Shown: piece by piece, positions 11,501-24,021 of the stretch
Layout of the letters: each line of letters starts with the position of its first letter
Numbering within the stretch: the first letter of the stretch is position 1
Assembly: GCA_030704615.1 (NCBI GenBank)
Contig: CM060731.1
Span: 29,388,001-29,452,000, forward strand
Direction: 5' to 3'
Source of the DNA: Takakia lepidozioides
Taxonomy: Eukaryota > Streptophyta > Takakiopsida > Takakiales > Takakiaceae
Length of the DNA: 64,000 nt
Position numbers and translations under genes: made by a program
The notes under the pieces: generated by a model
Told to the model about the DNA's origin: nothing
The model's input: the letters and a program-made list of their open reading frames with translations, nothing else
Databases searched by the model: none

Positions 11501-14500
11501 CCTGAGCCACTAGTTCCAATTTCATACAAAATATGTGAACTTGGTGGATATGAGTGTTAGAATTGCAAGTGTGTGCATTGTTGGGTGTATCTGAGCGTTT
11601 GCACTGTTGGATGCAGGTTGACCTCCGGAGAGCGAACAATTGTGAGATTATGCTTACTAAGGTCAAGATGCCCTTGCCAGTTCTGCTTGTAAGTGACTCC
11701 ACCTACTTGAGCCATGAAATTGAATTGAGAAATTTGTCTTCTTTATTCCTGGTGTAGGTGCATCTCTTACGTTGAGGAACTTTGAGGTAGGTGATTCAAA
11801 TTGAGAATCTGCAATCTATCCCGGTCAGCTGTGTCATATCAGGAGTAAGTCAATGTAGCATAGGTGTCTGTTCTATACTAATTTGAGCATGTGATGTGCA
11901 GGCTGGTGTGCTAGCCCTAGATGGGTCTGTCTTAGATGTGGACCAGGTGGAAAATCTCATCAAGTTTTGCCCAAAAAAGGAGGAGATAGATATGCTGGAG
12001 GTAATAATCATAGTGTGCGTACCTGTATCAAGAATGGCAAGGCTTCGTCCAGCAGAACCATTCAGTTCTTATTTGTGATTGGCTATCTGATTATATGACA
12101 TTCACTTTCACATATCCTGGAACAGATTGTGGGGTTGATACTAAGTCTGTTGTGATGTGTGGCGCAGAAGAGCAAGTGAGCTGTTCATTGATGATCCAAG
12201 TGCTTGTTCTCATGTGGTTTCAACATGTGTGCAGAACTTTGGTGGTAACAAAGAGAGGCTAGGGAAGTGTGAACTGGTGCGTGTTTTCTATTTGTCTGAT
12301 ACTCGTTTACATTTGTTTGCTTCGTTTGTATGAATTGCTGTGTTTATTGCAACTGTCTTGAATCTTTGCTATGCTATCTGTGTTGACGTGTTTCTGTTGG
12401 TCTCGCTCGGACGCAGTTCTTCCTTGAAATGATGAAAGTCCCAAGAATGGAAGCCAAGTTGGAAATATTCTCCTTCAATATTCTTTTCGCTACTCAGGTT
12501 TACTTCTGGAGTGCAGAGAAGTTCATGTATACCTTGTTGGTGTATACGTGTAGACCTCATGTGGCTATCTGATTGTTTGTTGACCTGTGGTAGGTTGTTC
12601 TTGTGGCCACATACATGCCTGTGCTTCCCATGCTCAAAATGTCAATTGCTCTGTTGCAGAACAAAGAGTTGCGGACGAATTTGGAGATTATTAATGATGC
12701 CGTGAGAGAGGTAGGCCTCGTGTTCACCAAGTATATTCTGCATAAGAGGCTGCTAGATTGGAACTGAGTATGTTTCATTGATGGGAGCTAGGTACAATGT
12801 GTTGGAGGCGGGTAGAGCCTAAGCATCACCTGATTGGAAGGTACTATGCAGGTTTGGTGCACATAAAAGTATCACCTTTTCTACCTGGATGCAGCTGGTA
12901 TTCTCTCACAAAGTGTTGTTGATCTGCTGCACCAGGTCAGGGAATCAGCAAGGTTGCGTTGGATGATGCAGGCCGTTCTGTCCCTTGGCAATGCTCTGAA
13001 TTCGGGCACAGCACGGGGTAAATCAATGACGCTTTCTACCTTTGTGGGATATGAGTCCTTCAGTTGGTTATTACTAGGTTTGGAAGGTTTTGGAGGTATT
13101 ATGAGCCATGCAGGAACTTGTGAGCAATGTGTTTAGATAATCTTTGATTTGCAGATCCTTGGCAAATCACCTGCAGCAAAACTTCAGCAGCCATTGCCAG
13201 TATTAGTCGGTGGACCAGCCATGGTGGTTGGACCAGCAGCCAGTTGCTCGCATAGAGAAAATTGAGGAGAGATAAACAGCAGGCAACGATGGAGGCAATC
13301 AGCAATCCACTGTCTTACCTTTCCCATATATATGTTGGAAGAATTGCTGAGTTGCTTCTAGCAAAGGCCTTTTCTATGGCCCAGCTAATAGGTCGAAAAC
13401 CCATATAGGAAAGAATAAAGGAATAATAGCTCTGCATGTTGCTGACAAACATCATGTGGGCTATCTATTGGTTTAATCTTAGCTTTCAGATCGGTATGTG
13501 AGCAGGATCAGCGATTGGGTTTAAGCTAGACAGCCTGCTCAAACTCTCAGACACACGTGCCCGCAACAGCAAGATGACTCTTATGCATTACCTCTGCAAG
13601 GTATTTGCTTGCCATCTATCATTCTCATTCTCACCAAGGAAACTTTGTCTGTCTGTCCGTCTGTTTCCCTTTGCTGGGTTTTCTTCCATCAGCCTCATCA
13701 AGAATGACAGGAACAGGCTGATCGAAGAGGTGTCCCCAATTAGCCTAGAGACTCATCCTTTAAAAGTAGATGAATATGGGAGATGCATACTATGCCTCTA
13801 TGTACCCATGAATGTTATACCTGGCAAGCAAGGCCTTGGCTTCATCCACAATTGCAATGGATCCTACTAGTTGATTGAGGAAGAGGTGAACCACTTATCA
13901 GTAGATAAATCTAGGAAATGCATAAATGCCTATATGACCCGATGCACATTTAAACCTAGCACGCAAGGACTGACGTTCATCCTCCTTTGATCTCAGGAAA
14001 AATTTCTGTAAGATAGACCACTCTTCTGACAGAAATCCGTCACTTAAACAAGATGTTACCCTCCCCATCATGAAGTATCCTGTCATTTCATTTCATTTCT
14101 TTCTGGTGTCCCTTGGGCCCCCTTGTCCTTCCCTGAATGTAATTTCTTTTCCTTCCTTCCATTTTGTCCCATAAGCACTTTGAGCTTTCTGTGGACGTTA
14201 TAAAGTACCATTTCATTTCATTTCATTTCATTTCATTTCATTCTTTCTTCCCTCTCAGTTTCTCTTGTTGTTCTGCTGTGGTTCATAGGCCCTCTTCAGG
14301 GCTCGGATGGATGCACCTTTCTGAAACTTAGAAATCAGCTACTTATTTCTATTTTCTTCTTCCCTCTCTTCCCTTGCTCAGGCAGTCTGATTGGCAGTGT
14401 AATCACAAGTTACATCTCGGTCAGAGTGGGGCAGGAATCAATTGTCTAGCATGATGTCTATTTTAACCCTTTAAGTACACTCACGTCCTTGTAATGGATT

Positions 14501-16899
14501 GTCATTAGCTTTGCACAAAATCCCCAAAACTCCTCGTCCCAGAAGCTCTTTGAGATTTCTGTGGACGTTATAGAGTACTATCTGATTTCTCCCTTCCTCC
14601 CGTGGATGTAAGATTCTTTCTTCCCCTTTTTATGACTCCAAATGTCTCCTTCTATAACACTTTTCAGCTATCATCTTCCCTAGTATACCGAGTTTCACCT
14701 TGTTTGAATTTGAGAGATTCAGATTTGAATTAACTTTCTTATGTTTTTCTTTCCATTTTGTCCCATAAGCTCTATGAGCTTTCCGCGGACGTTATAAAGC
14801 ACCATTTCATTTCATTTCATTTCCCTGCGTGATCATATAGGTAGTAGCTGACAAGGTGCCAAATTTGCTGGACTTCCACAAAGACCTGCCACACTTGGAA
14901 GCTGCAACTAAGGTGGTCTCCTTCCACCCAACTTCTTACCCATGTGTAGTTTGACAAACGTTCCCCAAATTTTCAAATATCTTTCAAGCTATGTTTGTGT
15001 TTCTGGTGCTTCCCCTCAACAAGGTTGCGAACGGGAGAAGTGAATGATAGACAGGCATTGTGAGTAATGTTTATAGCCATGCCTGCATTGGGGAAAGTAG
15101 ATCAAACCTAACTGGTGAGTGTTAGTTTGTTTGTTGCAGATCCAGCTGAAGCTGTTAACTGAAGATATGCAAGCTGTAAGCAATGGCTTGGAGAAGGTGA
15201 AGCAGGAACTCGCTGTCTGTGAGAATGACGGACCTGTCTCTGCTGATTTTTGCAAGGTTGAACAGGACATACCTCTCTGCTTAGCTATTGAAGAGAAAGT
15301 TATTGAGCTCACATTGAATGGAATGTTAGGAATTTGATGTGCATGCTGCTGTCCAGTAAAGTTATGGGTCTCTATCATCCATAGTTCTGGATGAGATGAT
15401 AGCAGTAATTTGTTGTAGTCTTTCTGGCTTGATGGGGTTCTACTAAGCACCAACTAGCACCTCTGGGTATTTCTCCCTGGTAGTTCAATACTATGGTTGA
15501 AAGAACCTAGTTTTAGATGAGAGAGGGTGATGCTCACTTGTGTCTCCTCTTCATGTAGATAGTCACTTCTCTGAGCTGCACAACAACACCAAGTATAACC
15601 TTGTGATGCTGCTTTTGTACATTTCAGGTGCTAAAGGCATTTCTTAAAACTGCAGAGGCAGACGTGCAATTGCTTACTTCCTTATATGCTGAGGTGGTAG
15701 GTTCATTTCTCACAAGAAATTCGTTAATTTGTGGTCAGAAATGTAAACATGTTGTGCATCTGTCCTGTCCTTACTAGGAGAGGTTAGTTGCCTTCGGTGA
15801 ATCAATCTCCAGGGTACGGCCTGGCGACTTTCCTCACACTTTGACTGATCTGAGTTGTGTACAGAGGTGATTCAGTGTCAAAGAGTTAGATTGAAATGCA
15901 GGATTGAATAATCGAGGCCTCTATCCGTATTTATTTTAACAGGAGAGCAAGGTTTTCCCCAGAGTGCCTCGTATAGTAGCTTGGGTCTCAAGTGGCTACT
16001 TCCCTAAAAATCCCGAATTTAAGTGGTAACTTGCAGCTTGCATGGATCAAAACAAGCATGGATGAAGCTGAGCAGCTAGAGAGATACCTGTACCCCTTTG
16101 CTGTTGTCTGCTCAACGTCAGACCGTATAACCTTATAACAAAGGACATGCTTGTTAGACATACAGGTCTCTAGTCTCTACTCCCAACTGTCCTGCTGTAG
16201 GACTATGGTAACTCGTAATTCTCAAACATTAAGAGGGAAGTGAGGCTGAGTATTAGTGGATGGTGGCAGGGGCGAAATACTGATTCTCTGGCAGAGTACT
16301 TTGGTGAGGAACCTGCATGGTGTCCATTCGAGCAAGGTATAATCAATTAAATTTGTTTGCCTTTGTCAGTACTTTCATGTGCACATGTCAAATTAAGTGC
16401 GGATGTACAAGTCCCGCTTTGGCTATTTCTGATTTCTTTGGAGGCCACATCTGGCACTGCTTCTTTAGCCAGCATCATGAGGTTGAGATGCAGCCCACCT
16501 CCATTCTGACTAGGGGATTGTTGGCAAGTCATTTGTGTGGTGAAGTTCTATCTGGAATTGGAGGGAAAGAGGGGGTGGAAGGAGAGAAGTGGGCCCAAAC
16601 TAAGGAGTCCTCCGCTATCCTAGTGAACCTCCTCCCCCACAAAATGTTTTTCCCATAGGCCATCTCCACCAATTGCTGTTTATTGACCTGGTATTGGTTG
16701 CGGTGGTAAAATTGCAGTGATGTCAGTCCTCCTCAACTTCGTTACTATGTTTAAGAAAGCTGTTGAAGAGAACAGCAGGCAAGCAGAGACAGGAAGGAAG
16801 AATGCAGAGAAAGATGCTGAGAAGGAAAGGATAAAAGCTTCTGTTGGAAGGAAAGATGTGGATTCACTCTACTCCCCACTGAAGGCCAGGGTTCGATAG
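8516..16899 (+). CDS. Class II formin (PTEN-like N-terminus, FH1, FH2), 17 exons
   Basis: Formins nucleate and elongate actin filaments; plant class II formins use a PTEN-like domain to bind membranes. Exons: 8516-8588, 8743-9440, 9552-9773, 9891-10960, 11305-11431, 11617-11688, 11902-12000, 12235-12276, 12417-12497, 12660-12710, 12936-13017, 13506-13600, 14841-14912, 15140-15256, 15628-15696, 16270-16336, 16718-16899 (TAG). All phases agree, giving about 1072 residues. It starts MSLFRRLFYRRPPDGL. The PTEN-like domain has MDYPRHYEGCP and VLMHCERGGWP; the normal catalytic CxxGxxR loop is degenerate (HCERGGWP), as in plant class II formins. A C2-like region ends near TLWNVKEHYP. The FH1 region is about 240 residues of polyproline (10130-10850). 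FH2 starts LKPLHWVKVTRAVQGSLW and includes PEFDMSELESLF, VDLRRANN, LSLGNALNSGTARG and GFKLDSLLKLSDTRA. It ends in a charged coiled-coil tail. Confidence 0.95.
11461..11482 (+). mobile_element. LINE-A 3'-end relic in formin intron 5
   Basis: The sequence GGCTACGGCAAACAATGTCT matches the 3' terminal block of the LINE-A copies at about 50.5 kb and 60.4 kb. Only this end survives here. It is shared with the duplicated formin segment at 24 kb, so the insertion predates that duplication. Confidence 0.6.
13725..13990 (+). repeat. Imperfect tandem duplication in formin intron 12
   Basis: Two diverged units of about 125 bases lie head to tail. Each opens with GAT(C/T)GA and AGAGGTG, has a GTAGAT(G/A)AAT core, and ends AAGG(C/A)(C/T)T followed by TTCATCC. 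They look like remnants of one retroelement segment copied twice; no function is visible. Confidence 0.5.
14060..14825 (+). repeat. Cluster of LINE-B 3' tails with (ATTTC)n, formin intron 12
   Basis: Three copies of one 3' terminal block lie in the same orientation at about 14170-14243, 14525-14590 and 14762-14824. Each has a CC(C)A(T/G)AAGC start, TTTGAG or ATGAGCTTTC, then GGACGTTATA(A/G)AG(T/C)A. The first and third end in three to six ATTTC units; the second has a degraded tail. A fourth, weaker tail is at 14065-14100. They are the 3' ends of 5'-truncated LINE-B insertions stacked in one intron. Confidence 0.75.
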
Positions 16900-19483
16900 G
16901 CTTCCCGGACCATGGTTGAAGAGGCCATCAGGTGGGGTCTCACACCTAGGAACCATCGGCGTTTTGTTTCGTGTGAGTCCACTGCTATGTCACTAAAATA
17001 CTGTGTGGCAAACAGCAATTTTCACTCCAAGCTGCTGCTTTTGGTTCCATCACTGCCATACAGTACTACAAGTACTCAGACACAAATCAACTAGCTTCCA
17101 AATCATTAATGGTTGAGTCAGCTTTTGGCTTTGTTTGTTGGAGATCAGCCTCATGCACCCAGAGTGGGTCTCTTTGGAGCCCAGAAGTATGATGGGAAGG
17201 TTGTCTATTTGGGTGGGCACAAAGATCTAAAGGGAAATAGAACTCGAAACATTGGGGAAGATGTATTTATTGTACAGCTGTCATGAGGGCGAATTATTCG
17301 CAGTCACCCAATTTCATTTGCTTAGAGTCACACAATGCATGGTGGTGTATCAGTTTGACTCAGGAGAGGAAGGTTCTACGATCTAACAATTGAGAAAGAA
17401 CTGTGATAGGCTGCACCCATGTGCTGCAGGGTAGCCATTTCCATGATTGAACAGAGTTATCTGAACACCATGTTTTCTTGTTCATCTTTCAGCAGGGTGC
17501 AGGGCTGTTCGTGGCAGATATTTCATTCAGATGTCTTCATGATACAAGATCTACCTTAAAATGGAACGGGTTTGTGCAAAGCGGGCTTCAACATTGGACC
17601 TAAGCTGGGCAAAGTCAGGATTCTACTTGCTATGAAGCTCTGTACTTTCGGGCTTGTAAGTCGGTGTTCACAAATATGAACTTTCGGTGCTGGTGGATCA
17701 TACTGCAAGTCAGACATGGCACAGTGGAGCCTACGTTTTGGTTGGAATGCCCTGTTTCCGAAGCTTTATGTTGAAAAGCTTTATCCACCATGGATGTATC
17801 ACCTTTCCCTAACACTTCGCTGCCCCCTGTTTGGATCCCTGTTTCACTCTATGGGCCATAAGCTTATCGCAAGCATGAGTTTGAGTGGTGATAATAGCAG
17901 AAAAGAACTGATTGTTAAGGTTGGTCCTTCAAGCCATACCATCCAAGTGCACAGCCAACAAGGAGAGTTCTGGACCATCCTCAGCTGGGCAACTCTTTCA
18001 GCTGGGGCTTGCAATTGGAAGAACTTCAAGAAACCTGAGGTGACAGGGTCTTTGTAACTTTAAAAGTGACTGCTTGTACTACACCACTGGCAGTACATGG
18101 CACCAATAGAGGCATGAACTGAGATTGGTGAAAATAACAGTTTCATGTAAAGCTGTTCCTTTGGGTTCAGTGAAGTGCCCTCTCACGCAAACGGGGTCAT
18201 CTGAGGGGTTTTTGCTATGCTATATCCTTGTCCCCTTGGAGCTGTGAAGTTTCTCTCCTCTCTTGCTGAGAAAGTGGTCATCTGGTTTTGTTCCCTGTCG
18301 TTCCGCCGCTGTGGCATTCGGGTAAGTCATCCATCTCTTGCAAAGCTACTGCACAAGGTTATTTTTTCTTTGCTTAAATTGAGTAATTTGAGTAAAAGAA
18401 GGATCACTTTTGTTAAACAAATGATGTGAAATATAAGTTAATGCATTGACATTTTTATTTCTTCAAACATACACTTGTGATTGAGTTTTTTTCAGTGATA
18501 TGCTGGCTATGAAGACATGGTAAAATTCAGGTAATATCACTACCCAGAGGGCAGTGCTCGAAAGGCTTTGTTTGGGCTCTGGCATATTTGGAAGAATCGT
18601 TGTCCTAATGTCTATGACATCTTGATTCCTTGAACTTGCATTACCTTTCAACGTATGAGAAGTGTCCAAAGCTTGGGGGTCTTGGTCAGCTTTATGCAGA
18701 AGGCAAACGTGCCAAACTTATCAAGGATTTCGACTCCTTATGGGGTTGGAGAGGGATCATCTGCTCAGGATTCTCCTCCAACCTTCCAATCAGTTGGAGG
18801 ATCTAATCTGTGGCTTTCTCCGATGAAGGTAGGCTAAGATATCGTCATAGAAAGAACTGCAACTCCAACCCCATGGTACTACCTCGTGCTCCATTGCAAC
18901 ACCCAACTCTTGACAGAATTTCAGGTAGAAGCTTGCGTGGAGACTTGCTCTGGAGACACAAATAACATGGACTCGGCTGCAAAGCTCTGGATATTCTGAG
19001 AGGACTTCACACCACATCTGAATTATATGCCAAGCCCTGGCTGAGTGTAGTAGACCTTATCTTGTAATTATTTCTTTTGTGACAAGATGGTATCAAAATG
19101 AAGTGAATAACGAATCCTTGAGATTTTCCAAGTTATGGCAGAGCCGCAAGTTCCCGTAAAAGATAGGCTCCTATTTCTTTGAGCACAGTGAACAGGTGGT
19201 GATGAACAGAATGGCTCATCAGTTTTGCTGACTGCCCGCATGTTTTGAGTTGGGGATAATACCTAGTCGTAACTTGCACTGCAAACATGTGTCCCTGAAA
19301 GCCACCTATCATTTCCATCTGTCAAGGACTTTTCGATTGGTGAAGAACAGCCACCTACACCAAGGAAACTCCTAAAAGGATGTGACATGTGACCTATTTG
19401 ATCCTCAATGCCAGACCAACGCAGCGCTTTTGCTTTTTCAAGTTCTTCGAGCATGCATGTCTCCCTAGTCTACCAACCTTAAC
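16900..19483. other. Intergenic stretch between convergent formin and polyprenol reductase genes
   Basis: The 3' UTRs of both genes should lie here. No complete gene is visible. A broken plus-strand stretch (about 17155-17285) reads RVGLFGAQKYDGKVVYLGG, which faintly recalls an AP2 DNA-binding domain, but it has no in-frame start or supporting domain. Open frames at 17716-18057 and on the minus strand at 17630-18029 have no recognisable motif. Confidence 0.45.
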
Positions 19484-22400
19484 TCAGTATATGAAGGGAA
19501 GGATGGCCCGACGAGAACGGGGATAATCCTCAAACTTTTTTAAATACCATTGATGTGTTTCCTGCCCCACCACAGATAAGTTACCAACCTGCACAACCAC
19601 CAGAGGACCACCCTGTCAATTTCATGCACAAAATCCAAGTTCTGCCAGAGGAGTCATGTAGCTGGAATCCTGAAGCCAAGGCTAAGGGACCAGATAATTA
19701 CCACCCATGTGAATAACAGCCAGATGTTGAGGTCAGTGCCCCCGCTGGCTATTGCCAAGCCAAAATAAACAACCTGACCACCCAAAGTCACATTTCCTTA
19801 GATCTTTATGCATATACAAGGCCTTACATGTTGAAAGCTGACTGCAAAACTAAGAACAAGAACCCAGCATTTGGTGGTAGTGATACTCTCCTGAAGTCAT
19901 CATTTGTGCCTATGTGAAGTGAAAATAGCAGGGTCTTGTTTGGAAGGGGTGCTGAAGTTTATAGACCAATGAACTCACAATCTCTGCCAGATAATGGGCA
20001 TTTGACACCAACTCAAACCAACTTCCCCGAGGTATGCTATAGCTATCGGTCTTCCCCTCGTCTTGTGAGAAGTGGTTGTGTAAGCTTGCTGCGCCTATCT
20101 GCTTCTTATTTCGCCGCAAGGAACCCTGCCACCATCCACACAGACCAGCAGCCCATAAAGGTCAGACTTTGGTGGGGAGAACATCACTCATTGCCCGGAT
20201 CCCTGCAAAGGGTGACCATGACATAGCTTTTGGGGCAGAACTTACGTTAGTAACCCCTCAAAGCCAGTCATGGATTTGTAACTTTTGATTGAGTGGGGTA
20301 CACCAAACTTAAAACATCCACTTGAGGCCCATGAGGGCCTACAGCACACGGCAGATAGAAATCAAAATAACATATGAAGAAAACCCACATGACGAAAGAG
20401 AAACAAAGAAAGAAAGATGAGGTAGCTTCCAGGGTATAGGCCTCTAGCTGCAACACATGAGACCAATCTGGCGGTGCAGGCGGCTGCAATGCCAGTCCAC
20501 TGTCAAGAGAAAACAGCACTTTGCATAGAGAGAGCTTCATATCCTGAAGAGAAGAGCTTGGTGATACTTCTGTCATGACAGGTACTCCCTTGAATGCTAG
20601 CCCAGTTAGGGTACCCCTTGTAGCTGTACTCGGCTCATAAGATCACTCATACAATCTCATCAAAGGTCTAGTCTTTTGCAAAAAAGAGAAATGAAATGAA
20701 ATGAAATGAAATGGTGCTTTATAACGTCTGCAGAAAGCTCATAGAGAGAAAAAAGAGAGAAAATGGCGGGTGTAAACAAAGATAGGAACGTACAGAGAGA
20801 AAATGAAATGAAATTGAAATGGTGCTTTCTGACATGAATACAAACCAATAAGAATGATTTACCAGAATCACGTGGCACCGATATTGTTGGACCCAGCCCA
20901 AGGCAAAGACAGCGAGGCCAACCAACTGGAACCACTGCAAGTGCCCCACTACCTTCAAATACTTCCACCATGGAACTTCAATATTAAGTACAGGTGGCCC
21001 GAGATGGAGCAGCCATGCCTGTCCAAGTCTCCTTACAACAAATGCACACAACGTATCCAAATAGCTTTGATCTTGGAAGAATTGAGAAAAGAAGGTCAGA
21101 GACACTGCTGGGTAACACCTGCACCATGTGTAGTAATACTAGTGTCAGTTATTCACCTTTCTTGTTTTCAACTTCGTAAAAGGCTAGCATAAACACTCTA
21201 GTTCACCTGTATAATCCCACAACAGCCAATACCTACGTGGAAGGGGTTACCAGGAGGGGGTAACTGTCTTGGAAGACCTAACCTAGTCAAGATAGATCCA
21301 CAAATCCCTTTACAATTGCAACCACGTGATGAACCAAATCCACCCGAGAAATTAGAAAGCCTTTCAACCTGAGCTGAAGGAGGTGCAATCAGTCTTTTCT
21401 GAAATTGATGCTTCAAACACTAGAGAGATGGAGGTATAAACATAAAATGGGACAGGTGGGACTGCAGAATGATACATGACCAATGAGATGATTAAGGAAT
21501 TAGCAGATAGACTTACATCAGACCTATAATATATGTCAACACCTGCATTCGTGCCAAGGGGTTGTTGTGAAAAACATAGATGCACTCGTAAAGCCTGCGT
21601 AGAACTTGGGCCTCCATCATTACAAGCAGCAGCACAGTGCTCCAGGCATATTTGTAATGTTTTGTGAGATGTGATAGTGATGAACCCAACCCAGTAGCAG
21701 AATCCACTTTTCCAGCACCTGCTACATACAACTTCTTTCAGAGAACACCATGGAGACTTGCTATTACAGCCATTGACTTGGTTTTTCATCGCTTTTCATT
21801 GATTTCATGGGGTGCCATCAACTGATTTAGTTCTCCCGAGATAGCCTCGTCAACGTCACACATAAGTGCTCAAGATACTAAGATTCATTTCTAATCGCAT
21901 AACTGATACAAAGGGTACCCATCTCTTGTCCTGACCTCAATGTGCTTTGGGTAATATCCAAGTTTTCTAGAATGATCTCATCCCCAATTTCAAATTTCAT
22001 AAGCCTTACTCCTCTTCTTTGCCATCCCTCCTTAAGCCCTTTGGATCTATCCCATCTAGGTCCGGGAAAATATGTGCATGAGAAAGCCACTGTAAGCACA
22101 GCTGGAAAAGTTCCCATCTTCCTGCCAAAAAGAGTTCTCTCTTCCAAACGTGAAAGAGGCATAGAGGCGGAAGCAAGACTGAAGAACAGCAACCTTTGTG
22201 ACACAAACCTCCTCCTCCTTTTCCCAAAACTGCCTTCGTATCACTGTCTAGAGTGGCCTCAACGACAATAATTACCTCCAAACTGGGCAACAATGGCCGA
22301 GAATTGTGCAGCATGTGTTGAAGCAGGATATGTACACGCAGATGCAAATAACAACATGACAGCAAGGAGAGCTGTGTTGAACACTACCCCAACCACATAG

Positions 22401-23714
22401 AAGTGGGTGAACCAGGCGGCAGGAACAGCCAACATCTGCAAATCAACCAGCAGCACCTTAATCCCTGATGTTTGTCCAGTGATTATCTGAAACTTTCCTA
22501 GCAACGCAACAGACAATCACACCTGACTGAGGTAGTGCTGCACTCTTGCCTGGATTCTTATCACACCAGCAGAAAACGAAAATTACAGTCTCAAAATTTC
22601 ATCAAAAGAACTGACCCTGGCTCTGGACAGAGATGCTGCAGAATCAGTGTCTGAGAAATTTTCCCCAACCTCAAGAATTAACACCTACAAAAATTGATCT
22701 GGTATCTACACTTGATTTCATTCTTCGGTAAAAGGAGAGTTCCAAGGTCACCCACCACAGGCCAGCATTGAACAACCAAGAACTGTGGTCATCAGAGGGA
22801 GACCAACACAAACCGTGATTCAATGCATCACACCTGACTACGAGAAAGCCATGTACCACACTGAAAAACTCAGATTCGTGTTTCTATCAGATGATCGCTG
22901 TCCTGCCTCGAGGATGGAGTGTCAAACATAATGCCAAATAAGGAGGGGGACGTACACAAAGATTGGCCAGATGTGTCTAAAAATTGATCAGAAGCCTCCT
23001 CAAAGGAAAACTCAGCAGTGCATATCTCCCTGTTTCACTCAGCAAACAGGCACTCTATTGAATAAACGAGACGCGTAAAAGGAAAGTCTTTGCCAAAAAA
23101 TTTACAATCCACACAACAAAGGACGCTGTAATGCAGCTCGAAAGGCTCCGGAACTCCAAAATTTGAGTAAGAGAAGCAACGCAGCGGACGGGAATATGAA
23201 GTATTTACCAAGCCTTTCATTCTGTAGACTAGAATACATCACATGCGACTACTGTTGAGTCTCAATGAGGCGTAGCGCGCACACAGAAACCAATGTCTTA
23301 CTCTAAAGCTGCAAAGTCACACAAAATATACCCATCCAAACCAGCTTCTAACGTGAAACAAAAATCACAAAGATCCAGAAGATCGGGGCAATCACTCGCT
23401 GAAGGTCTCTTTGACGATTACAACCGCTGTCGTCTCTCGCGCATTCCAGTAACAGGGCCTCCCATAAAACAAAGATTACTGTCTAAAAGAGAGGAGTGAC
23501 AAAGAGGACAATATAGGATAGGGGAGAGAGAGAGAGAGGCACGCAATCTGACCGGAGGTTTCTCAGAGGCATTGGCCAATTTCAGCTTCCCTCTGCGAGA
23601 TATGTACAACACACATTTCGTCAAAGGTCCAAGAGGCAGGAGACCGATGACACACACGCCATTACAAGCGATCCAAAACCATCGCAGCACAAGAGGGAGC
23701 TCCAGCGGCCCCAT
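19484..23714 (-). CDS. PPRD: Polyprenol reductase (SRD5A3/PPRD-like), 8 exons
   Basis: This enzyme reduces the alpha-isoprene unit of polyprenol to give dolichol, the ER lipid carrier for N-glycosylation. Exons on the minus strand: 23714-23553, 22435-22276, 21718-21524, 21461-21369, 20975-20863, 20056-19979, 19773-19702 and 19588-19484 (TGA). All phases agree, giving 325 residues, close to plant PPRD proteins (about 340). Conserved blocks in order are [51 protein letters not shown] with [39 protein letters not shown] and the C-terminal [18 protein letters not shown]. These are the NADPH- and substrate-side motifs of the steroid 5-alpha-reductase family. Six to seven membrane segments are expected. 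The third exon uses a weak donor (GTCTGA); the stronger GTAAGT seven bases downstream would shift the frame into a stop. Confidence 0.93.
20685..20835 (-). mobile_element. Two LINE-B 3' tails in polyprenol reductase intron 5
   Basis: On the minus strand 20750-20690 reads ATGAGCTTTCTGCAGACGTT, then ATAAAGCACC and five ATTTC units. A second, shorter tail is at 20835-20800. They match the tails in the formin intron in the opposite orientation. They lie in the same orientation as the host gene, so they are transcribed with it. Confidence 0.75.
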
Positions 23715-24021
23715 CTCTGGATCCGCCTGTTCCTCCCCCGCTGCTGAGTTCCACACAAGAGGGACTAAATCACTCGTCCTTCCCCTCCTTTGGTCTCTAC
23801 ACGATCACAGCCAGAATCATAACTTGAAAAGCACTGTGGATGTCTCTCCTGCAATCCATGTTCTGGAAAATCACGCCAGAATTTCCTACAATTCCTCCAG
23901 ATTTTGATGACAACTAGCGCGCCCTCCGAGAATCTGGGACCCGGGAATTGTGGTCCTCGGACTCGGTCAGACTTTCTGCGTAGCGTCCGAAGCACCGCCC
24001 GCCCCGCTGACACCCCGTGGG

